DNA of 23,869 bases, from the NCBI GenBank assembly GCA_009602735.1, contig WELA01005328.1, positions 499,890 to 523,758 on the forward strand, read 5' to 3'. The notes beneath the pieces are model-generated. The model ran no database searches, had not been told where the DNA came from, and saw nothing but the letters and a program-made list of their open reading frames with translations. Shown here piece after piece: positions 8,912 to 17,500 of the stretch. Positions within the stretch are counted from its first letter, which is position 1. Each line of letters begins with the position of its first letter. This DNA is from Mesotaenium endlicherianum. Its lineage: Eukaryota > Streptophyta > Zygnematophyceae > Zygnematales > Mesotaeniaceae. A program made the position numbers and the translations under genes.

Positions 8912-10326
8912 GCAGAGCTTTTATTCTCTTCCCCCCCGAGAGTCATGCTGGCTGCGGGAATGTATCGTGGGTTTGAAAACCCATAATTTATTCACGATCC
9001 AGTGCCTACATGTTGGTGCGTTTCTGACAATATGGCTTGTCGACTTGGGTGGGTTGAGGTCATCAATTTATAGACCACTATCTTAGTAACGGGCCCCAGC
9101 ACCCTTCAAGAACCAACCAAAGAACAAATGTTTGAGCGGGTATTCAGCTTTCTATAGCCACTCCTGGTTGCAATTTTAGCCCTCAGACATGGGTTCGTGA
9201 TCCTGATATGTTGCTCTTTATTTGTTGGCGAGTGCCTTTCTTTGTGATTGTGCATCAACATGCACGCGCTCTTTTGTTCCCATGCGCTCTGATAATTCAG
9301 GAATTTGAAACGCACCAGTATCTCAATTCCAGGAAACCTACGACGAGTGCCCCTGGATAGAGAAACTTGCACACCATCTTACCAGCATGCCATTTTTTTG
9401 GATCTATTTTGCCCCCTACACAGTCTGCTAACTTCAAAATTGTACTCGGCTTTTTGGTGGCCATTATTGGTAATGTTTTTGAAGTGCATGATTGTCACCA
9501 GCCTTTCTTCATGAGTTGATTCAATGCCTGTGACGATAGAGAGCTGTCACCTTGCCACCTACTAACAGCACCAGACTGGGCAGGAATTGCTTAACTAGGA
9601 GACTACATCTCTCGTTTTTTTTTTTTTTTGGGTAAATCAGCAGAGCTGGCTATAAATGGCAGAAAGTGACGTTACTCTTGCATGTCAAGTTAAAAACAAT
9701 GACTGTGATCCTTTAATTTAAAACACGTGCATATATTTGTGACATATCACCTGCTGCACAAACTTTTCTATTGCCACTCGGGAACTCATGTCAACTCCAC
9801 TGATGAATTCCAAAAGACCGAAGCTTGAGTACGAAATGCAAGACCGATATATGGATGGAACAGATGGCACAGTGATGCACGTTGGTGGGTGAATGTACAC
9901 ACGTATCTTTATTGAGGAATAAGAGGTATTCGAACACCGATATAGCCTCATGAATAAGCATGAAATAAGATAGCCAACTCTACAACAAATACTACTGCTA
10001 ACTTGATCTCGGCCTGGACGTATGCTTTCACATCTAGCTCCTCCTGCATGAAGCCCGGAGGTAGCCTATTTCAAAATATGTTCAAGCATCCAGGCGTCCT
10101 TTCAGGCCTGAAGACAGGTATTGCAACTTGGCCTACTTTAAACCGCCAACAATATTACGTACTCTTCAGCTGCGCTAAGAAGAGCAAGTTGATCAATCTG
10201 AATCGCTCCTAATCACCTACGGTGTGTATGTCCTACGCAAGCTATTTGCCACCTGTCTCTCAAGTAGGAACACAGAGGGGAGGGACCCATGTGGGGGGCG
10301 GCAGGAGGGAAGGGAGGGGGGGAGAA

Positions 10327-10361
<35 letters not shown>

Positions 10362-10362
10362 A
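8912..10362. other. Intergenic region between convergent ENT and Rossmann-protein genes
   Basis: Both flanking genes end towards this region, so it should hold two 3' UTRs. It contains a 15-base T run (9615-9629) and an (AG)14 repeat at 10331-10358, a few bases from the stop codon of the minus-strand gene. No gene, RNA or transposon was recognised. Confidence 0.55.
10331..10358 (+). repeat. (AG)14 microsatellite
   Basis: Perfect dinucleotide repeat beginning five bases beyond the stop codon (10363-10365) of the Rossmann-fold gene, so on that transcript it would be a CU repeat at the start of the 3' UTR. Confidence 0.9.
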
Positions 10363-13300
10363 TCATATTGAGAAGGTCTGGAGGTTCCTCTCCCTGGGGG
10401 AGGGCCGGCGAGTCGGCGACGAAAGCGAGGAGAGGGAGACGGAGTGGTGGGACATGGAGGAGGAGCGCGAGTGCGAGGCTGAGCTGGAGTACGAGGGCGA
10501 GGGCAAGCGGTGGAGCGGGGGCCCCTGTATGGACGGCGTGCGGTGCAGCATGGTGTCTCGGAGGTCGGCGTTGACGACGCCCACGCGCTTCTGGAAGTAG
10601 GGGCCCTTGGGCGCGAGGTGCGAGAGGACGACGTGCGCCGCCTCGTCGTACGTGATGGTGGCCTTGGGCAGGTTGGCCTGCAGCAGCAGGCGCAGCACGA
10701 AGTCCGGCACGCGCCGCTCCAGCCAGCTCAGCTCAAACGGCAGCACCTCTGCAGGCGGGTGCCAGGAGAAGGACACGGGAGCAGCACCAGCAGCGTGACC
10801 GTTAGCAGCAGCAGAAGCAGCGGCAGCAGAAGAAGAAGAAGAAGAAGAAGAAGAAGAAGAAGCATCAGCCACAGCGTCAGAGGCAGCAGCAGCGTCAGCA
10901 GCAGTAGCAGCGGCGGCAGCGGCAGCAGCATGAAAAGCCCGCCATCGGCCAGGGAGGAAGAGAAGGACGGCTTGAGGGGCAGCCAGGACTTGCACTATGA
11001 CCTGCGCCAAGTGGCAGCCTAGCACACCCACTGGGAGAAGCCCCAGCAGCCGGCTTGTACAATGTGGCGCTATGTGTTGCAAAGACTGCAAAACAGATAT
11101 TGCTACTGGAAGAGCAGCCACTCATCTACACACCTGTCACGTACGCTTTTCCAGGCGCTTGGTGCTTGCTTACTCCAACCTTCTTCCAGTTGGACACCCT
11201 CTAAGCCAGCAATCGTTGGTGCGATGGATTTAGCCAGCACTCAGAACCGGGGCTTGCCAGGCGTCTGAGCGCATACTGACATACTGATTTCAGGCTGAGT
11301 GAGGCTGAGGGTGCTTGCTAGGGCGCACCTGAGGTGAGGTGGAGGTTGGCGGAGACAGGTGGCGCTCCCCTCTGTGGAGCCGCCACCATGTGGCCGGGGC
11401 ACAGCATGGACCAGTCGAGCGCGGGCGCGTGCTCCCTCGCGTACTCCCAATTGCGGCGGTGCACGCGGTGCTGGGGAGACGCGCCTGGTCGATGCAGGCC
11501 AACGTCACAAGTGGGAGCCGTTATCAGATTTCTGTGAGATGGATCTGTACCGCAACCCAGTGCACCACCAAACCAGAACGTGGACTATGCCCACAGCTCT
11601 CCATGCATGCCTGTAGCAAGTCCCTTTGTCGATGAACAAAACGGCTGCAGGCACCTGCTGACAGATGTGACAGCGCAAGCTGCTTATGACGCTGTGCCTG
11701 CGGCCCGGCACTGCCCTGGCTGGCCAACAACGCGGAGAGGCGAGGACTGCTGGGCATGCGGACTCATAAATGACATCTACCTAAAAAATGTGGGCAGTGA
11801 GGCACACACACAGACACACACACACACACACACACACATTGCACGCACATGCACTCACACAGCAAGAGAGAGGGAGGAGGGAGGAGGGAGGAGGGAGGAG
11901 GGAGGAGGGGGGGCAGGGGGGGAGAGGCACGGCCTCCGCACCATCTTGCATGTCGCTGGACGAGGAGGAGGAGGAAGGCGTCGACGACGACGACAAGGAG
12001 GAAGAGGAGGAGGACGCATTGCCGGACCACTGCAGCGCGCCGACGCCGCCCAGCAGCCAGAGGCGCGCGGACGCGGCCAGCACTTTGGCGGCCGCGCCCA
12101 CCACGGCGCGCGTCACGGCCTCGCACTCGCGCGCTCCGTCCTCCACGCCCGCCGTGTTGATCACCACGTCGAAGCCCTGCAGCACACACGCACGCACGCA
12201 CGCACGCACAGACAGATACGCATCCTCCCCCTGGTCAGTGAATGCGGGCGGGAGTCGCGGAAAGGGAGCAGCTTCCAGCGCCTTGAGGCACCAGCGGTCG
12301 GGTCCAGCATCAGCTTCGGCATCAGGTTTGGCATCAGGGGTGTGGCTTTTCAATCTGCCACTGGACTCGGGATGGGGCGATAGAACAGGGGCCGAGGGGC
12401 TCCCGCGACCTCGGCACTTCAAGACTCAGTGACGGGACTGCTGCTCAAATTCTCGCGGCGCTGTCTCTATGTTGCTACTTGATACTGCCAAGCTTGACGT
12501 ACTTCTCTCCGCCCTCTCCCTGCACCTTTGGGCACACCCAACTCTTCGTTCCAGTCAGGCAAGGAAGGGAAGGGACATCAGGCCCCCAGTGTGGCCTTTG
12601 AAGGCCTGCCCCGGCACCTGCCACGCTCAGCACTCACGCCATCCCCCAGCAGCACGAGTGGGCTCGCTGGGCACTTTGCCCGCTGACCAGTCTCCAGGCG
12701 GAGCCAGAGATTGGTCCCATCGGAGGTGCGCAGACTCCAGACAATGTCGTGGGGCCACCTCCGGTGGGCTCCGAGATAATGCCTGCTGGGCTCGTGCCTG
12801 GAGCAGCGCTGGGCCCGGCTCCACGCGCAGCGGTCGATCGCACGAGCACCAGCCCCAGCACCGGCACCAGCACCGGCACCAGGAGCACACGCATGAGCAG
12901 GAGCAGAAAACCCTGCGGCCCCCACTAGCGCTTGGAGCAGGGTTATGAAGTTCGAACTGCGCCCGCTTTGTTATGGTGGTCCTTATTGTTTGCCAGCCAT
13001 TCATTAGATGGACATTCACGAGAGACGATACGACCCTGCCTTGTACCCCCTCCCCCATTCGCCCTCTCCCCTTCCCCTTCCCCTTCCCCTTCCCCTTCTC
13101 CCTCCCCCTTCCCCTGCCCCTCCGCTTTCCCCTCGCCTCCAACTACTTCCTTTCCGCCCCCCTCCCNNNNNNNNNNNNNNNNNNNNNNNNNNNNNNNNNN
13201 NNNNNNNNNNNNNNNNNNNNNNNNNNNNNNNNNNNNNNNNNNNNNNNNNNNNNNNNNNNNNNNNNNNNNNNNNNNNNNNNNNNNNNNNNNNNNNNNNNNN

Positions 13301-15032
13301 NNNNNNNNNNNNNNNNNNNNNNNNNNNNNNNNNNNNNNNNNNNNNNNNNNNNNNNNNNNNNNNNNNNNNNNNNNNNNNNNNNNNNNNNNNNNNNNNNNNN
13401 NNNNNNNNNNNNNNNNNNNNNNNNNNNNNNNNNNNNNNNNNNNNNNNNNNNNNNNNNNNNNNNNNNNNNNNNNNNNNNNNNNNNNNNNNNNNNNNNNNNN
13501 NNNNNNNNNNNNNNNNNNNNNNNNNNNNNNNNNNNNNNNNNNNNNNNNNNNNNNNNNNNNNNNNNNNNNNNNNNNNNNNNNNNNNNNNNNNNNNNNNNNN
13601 NNNNNNNNNNNNNNNNNNNNNNNNNNNNNNNNNNNNNNNNNNNNNNNNNNNNNNNNNNNNNNNNNNNNNNNNNNNNNNNNNNNNNNNNNNNNNNNNNNNN
13701 NNNNNNNNNNNNNNNNNNNNNNNNNNNTCCCCCTCCCCCTCTCTCCCCCTTCTCCCCCTCGCCCACACCCCACCCCCAAAAGGAGCACCACTTGCGCAAT
13801 CGCACGCTCGTACTCCGAGTCCGAGATTTTGTCATTTACAAACACAACTCTGAGTTGCTTGCCGCTTGCCATGGGGAGGGAAGGAGGCCAGCTCTGCAGC
13901 ACGAGGCGGAGAAAGGGAGGGAGGAGGCATTCTCGGGAGAGAGGCGATCGCGCCGCCCACCTTCAGGACGGCCACGAGCGCCACCTCCTTGGAAGGGCAC
14001 CCGAGGATCACCGCGAGGCCAGATGGCAGCTTGCCAGTCACCGGGTCGCGCAGCAGCTCCGCGTCCTCCACAAATGCCGTCACCTGCGCGCACGCCCGCC
14101 CGCCCGCACGCCCGCCCAGCAGCAGCAGCAGCAGCAGTAGCAACGACGATTCAGGGAAGGCAGATTCAGGGAAGTCCTCAAGCGGCCCGTGTTTTGCGTA
14201 GCGTCCTGCTGAGCCTTGGGGAGCAGCAGTCGCTCGCGTGATGCACCGTCACACTTGAATGCAGGCTCTTGTGGCTGCTGTCAGGCGCGTGTGCGCAGGG
14301 GGCGGGGGGGTATTAGGCGGGCGGAGATGGGGGAAGTGCTCTTAGGAGTGATCTCAACTCGTCATTTCCGCATGGTCTGATTGCGCTGTTTTGATGCGAC
14401 CCCATACAGAGAGGGTGCTGTCCCACTATACCCGTCAGGGTGTCAGTTGGCGATTGCGAACTAGCGTCATACATTGACGCACACCAGTCTAGCCTGCTGG
14501 GTATGCTGCATTGAGATGCAATGCTACGCCGGCGCAATTAGTTGGTGACATCAGGTGCAGTAACGACCAGACTTGCAATTTGCATCGATAATGATGAGGA
14601 CAGTCACAACACCATAGCCTGTCCTCGTACGCAGCCACGCGCCAGATGTGCCCTTGAGATGCAGCGCTCTGGCGCTCCAGTGGTGTATATATGCAAGTGA
14701 CAGAAATTTAATCGAAGCATCACGAAGCATCAACCAGTGCTCTGTCTCTGTCTTACGCGTGTCCATGGGCTCCTCAGTGTGAACAGAGGCCTCGAAATTT
14801 CACACTGGATTGGCCTAACCTGCGATCAACAGCCATAGTCAAAATGTGAATGAAAAGCGTGTGCATCCCTCTTCAAAGGCTGGCTGAGGGCGGCACTTTC
14901 TTCCATGAGTAAGGCTGCTGAAAGTACCTTATGACTGGCAGCCATGGCTGCCTTTATCATGACGAGCCCTAACTTCCCTCGCCCTCCAATGACGACCAGG
15001 AGGTTCTTCCTGGTCGAACAGCCTTCCTTCAT
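10363..15032 (-). CDS. NAD(P)-binding Rossmann-fold protein, NmrA/COG2910-like atypical SDR, five exons, with poly-Ser insert
   Basis: Exons (minus strand): 15032-14928, 14083-13961, 12176-11942, 11484-11329 and 10748-10363; 1,005 bases, 334 residues. Donors are AAG|GTACTT, AAG|GTGGGC, ATG|GTGCGG and CAG|GTGCGC; phases match at all four joins. Exon 1 gives LLVVIGGRGKLG (GxxGxxG at residues 16-22), the dinucleotide-binding loop after beta-1. It is followed by SHK|VTAFVEDAELL, the end of beta-2. Exon 3 gives GFDVVINTAG and ARLWLLGGVGAL, as in NmrA/COG2910 proteins. Exon 4 gives LDWSMLCPGHMV (177-188), matching the 'LDWTxLRPG' segment, and exon 5 gives ATITYDEAAHVVLSHL (236-251), matching the 'ISYEDYA' segment. 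A poly-Ser block (131-150) and a Ser-rich tail (after about residue 290) are unusual. Role: probably an NAD(P)H-dependent reductase or sensor; substrate unknown. The ATG at 15032 is the likely start, but a TTATCAG just upstream could be an acceptor for an earlier exon. Confidence 0.82.
10749..11328 (-). other. Rossmann-gene intron 4 with AGA/GCA trinucleotide repeats
   Basis: The intron contains (AGA)n at 10828-10863 embedded in GCA-rich sequence (about 10803-10935, plus strand). On the transcript strand this is pyrimidine-rich and precedes the CCTGCAG acceptor. Long Ser/Ala frames across it are repeat artefacts. Confidence 0.7.
11802..11930 (+). repeat. (CA)n microsatellite followed by (GGGAGGA)n purine repeat
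   Basis: An interrupted CA repeat (about 11802-11838) is followed by GAGAGAGGGAGGAGGGAGGAGG-type purine tract to about 11930. Both lie in Rossmann-gene intron 3, just past the exon 3 donor (minus strand). Confidence 0.85.
13066..13110 (+). repeat. (CCCCTT)n tandem repeat
   Basis: Several CCCCTT units in a row, continuing as more irregular C-rich sequence up to the gap. The sequence after the gap (from 13728) resumes with CCCCCT units, so the gap probably sits inside a longer C-rich array. Confidence 0.85.
13167..13727. other. Assembly gap (561 N)
   Basis: Run of Ns flanked on both sides by C-rich repeat sequence. It falls inside an intron, so no exon of the Rossmann gene is missing from the reconstructed frame, though an unrelated element could be hidden. 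Confidence 0.98.
14084..14927 (-). other. Rossmann-gene intron 1
   Basis: The intron begins GTACTT and ends GCGCGCAG. Near the acceptor (plus 14087-14138) it carries GGGC repeats and a (CAG)7-type run on the plus strand. No coding exon was recognised inside it. Confidence 0.65.
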
Positions 15033-15290
15033 CACGGCTGATAAGTAGAGCACCTACGGAGTGAGTGCCAGTAAGATGCAATCAGGGCTTGATCGCTACT
15101 TCTGCATCTTTGCGTGGCAACACAAAGCGGAGCTGAGAAGCTGCAGTCTACTATACCGGTGTAGCGCCTAGCGCTCAGGCATGAATTTCTCGATTCCAAG
15201 ATTATGCCCAATTTGAACCCGCCTTGGAGTAACCGAGACAAAGCTCACACGAATCCAGGTGCAGCTAAAAATAGTCTAAAGATCAGCAGA

Positions 15291-15414
15291 AGTACCGATC
15301 GTCATCCTGTATCTTTGCCCACACTTTCTCTAGATAACTAATTTTTGTTCGGAGTACCAAGCGTCATCTGTAACCCTGCCCACACTTTCTTATGACAACT
15401 AGTTTTTCTCCCGC
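15291..15414 (+). repeat. Two diverged tandem copies of a 62-base unit
   Basis: Copy 1 begins AGTACCGATCGTCATC at 15291 and copy 2 begins AGTACCAAGCGTCATC at 15353. Both share the core TGCCCACACTTTCT and an AACTAxTTTTT motif at the same offset. Confidence 0.75.
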
Positions 15415-16714
15415 TCTCAGAGATCAATGCCGATCACTTTGTAGTCCTGATCTGTTACCATGCAAATATCAGTAAGGTCAGCAGTAGTGAATGATCCTGG
15501 TCAGGATGCTCCACCAATTTCGAAATAATGGTGGCACTGGTACTCTCTACTCATTAATGCAACCTAGCTGCGCATCATGGCAGGCAGCACAAGGCAGCAG
15601 CTCCCATGGTGAACAATTGCGCCACACCTGTAAGTGCTCGTCAGTCCTAGCTTCACTTCAATACGCTCATAACATGGTACCATGCGTGTCAGTAGGTAAT
15701 CCCTCCCGCCAATCTGCCTGTTTGGAATCTCGGACTGCTGGAAAGCTCGGACTGGGGCAGGAAGCTCTCTTCTCACTGCTCAGGGCTCGTACATTGTTAC
15801 TGGTATCGAGTTGTACCAGCTTGGGTTGGAAACTCCATCCTTTATGTGGGGGCTCTTTTTACTTTTTAATCCTTTGCGGTACAACTTTTGCCGCCCCTAA
15901 TTGCTAAAGAGGTGCACAGTGCACGCTGCACACCAGAAATTTTCAACTTCGCCGAAATTTATCGTCTTCTGTCATTCGGTGTTTCATTTTTCGTATCAAA
16001 CTTAGAGTGCACACCAAGGGCACGAGAATGTGTAGGGCCATATGAATCTTCTGAAATAATGAACTCTCTTCTCCTATTCAATAAAGCTTATATTTCAAGC
16101 TTATCCTTCTTGACAGCGAAAACGATATAGCACCCTAAATTTGGCTAGGACGGTCTCAAATGATTTCTGTCCGGGGTCCCCGAACCGGCGCCTGCTGCTG
16201 ATAAGAAAAAAGACAAAGATTTTGTGACCTGGATTTGTAAGCCCCCGGATATGGTAACATCATATTGCAACAAATCCAGGGGATCGAGAGAAATTTGGAT
16301 TCCTCAGATTGTCAGCAAGATACAAGTTACAACACTTGGCTGGTGCAGCCTCCAGGCCCCAGGGCACCCGTAACCCCAGGGCCCGGATGCAAACAAAGTT
16401 ATGGCCCCCGGGGTGCTCGGGCTGCAGGCCTGGGGACCAGACCCCTCGAGGCTCGATTTATAACTTTTTGGGTGTTATTTGCTACTTTGGATGATATGAA
16501 ACACAAAAGAAAAGGATGCCTTAAAGAATCCTTATGATCTCGAGTAGATGTCGCGCTATATCCCAAATTTTTAATTTTCCCAATAAAAGCGGGGATGTTT
16601 TCTAAGCCACACAAAAATTCCTTCCATAATTTGTCGGATATTCTCGAAACCCTGACCGTCATGCCACAGGATTTTTCCGAATCCGCGAATTTTGTTGAAT
16701 CGAGGGGCCTGCTA

Positions 16715-16745
16715 GGGACTCGGGAGTCGGGACTCGGGAGTCTCG
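16715..16745 (+). repeat. GACTCGGGAGTCG tandem repeat
   Basis: Two 14-base units containing GACTC followed by GAGTC (16717-16728 and 16731-16742). Each unit is a small dyad. Confidence 0.7.
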
Positions 16746-17500
16746 GCCCTCGGGAGCTAGGCGGGACGATTCGGTAATCGGGATGATTCGGGAGCCTGGG
16801 TGTGAGCCAGGGCTGAAAGGCATGAGCCCCAGGATTCAAGAAAAAAGTGGCGTTCTTTCATGTTTGATGTTTTCGGGTATATCAAAAACGTACGTGGACT
16901 GAGATCCCTCCCATCGAGAGGGGATGTGACACAAATAACATTTCTAGTACGAAGTATGTTCGTAATTTTTCTATTCACATGGCTTAATCAAAAAAAACCT
17001 TTCTAACGTTTTTTAATATTCCTGGGCGTCAGGCCTAGTACATTTTTGGGTCGAATCCTGGGGCCTGCTCGGTAGTCGGGCCCGGGGGCACTCTGGCATT
17101 TACGCACTAATGAGAAACAACGCGAAATAACGTTACATCAGTAAGTACATGCGTAGGCGGCCTCGTTTGTACCTCCGGCGGCCTCGTCAGAAACACCAGT
17201 GCACGTAGATGACCCTTGCACGTGGTTGCACGAGCTGTGAAGAGGTCCGGACATAGCACAATAAGGCTGAACAGTGGTGCTCTTTCCGTTGTCCATGTCT
17301 TGTACTTTTAGGATGGGACAACCGTGGAGTCGGTCTAGTCGGACTGATGAATGATTTGAGTAGCTAGATGTGAGTTACATTGTCAGCAACTCCGCTGCCC
17401 CAAAACTTGATTACTCTCTTCTCCAGCTGTGTAGCAGAAAACCAACCGAACGATCGTGATCATTCAGTGATTGTTTACCCAAGGGCTGTCCTATCATGCG

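Larger units (their letters stand above)
12177..13960 (-). other. Rossmann-gene intron 2, containing the assembly gap
   Basis: The intron starts GTGGGC (13960) and ends at CTGCAG (12177). Its acceptor end is a GTGC/TGCG tetranucleotide repeat (12182-12211). It also contains a CACCGG/CACCAG-type repeat (about 12844-12890), a (CCCCTT)n array (13066-13110) and 561 Ns. True length is uncertain because of the gap. Confidence 0.7.
15033..17500. other. Intergenic region with small diverged repeats
   Basis: This region follows the Rossmann gene start, so its left end should be that gene's promoter. It has a 62-base diverged tandem duplication (15291-15414), GACTC/GAGTC repeats (16717-16742), and an 11-base inverted pair CCCCAGGATTC (16827-16837 and 17053-17063). 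No convincing coding sequence, tRNA or transposase was seen. Confidence 0.5.

Noticed and set aside
10510-11022. Plus-strand frame over Rossmann exon 5 and intron 4
   Set aside because: It is antisense of a well-supported exon plus trinucleotide repeats; no recognisable domain.
11462-11475. Alternative acceptor CCCCAG directly before the His-Arg-Val codons of Rossmann exon 4
   Set aside because: It would start exon 4 in phase 0, which does not match the phase 1 donor of exon 3. The acceptor at GACCAG before 11484 restores the frame.
12932-14241. Very long open frames on both strands across about 12.9-14.2 kb
   Set aside because: They read through the 561 Ns as unknown residues. The real coding part here is only the 123-base Rossmann exon 13961-14083.
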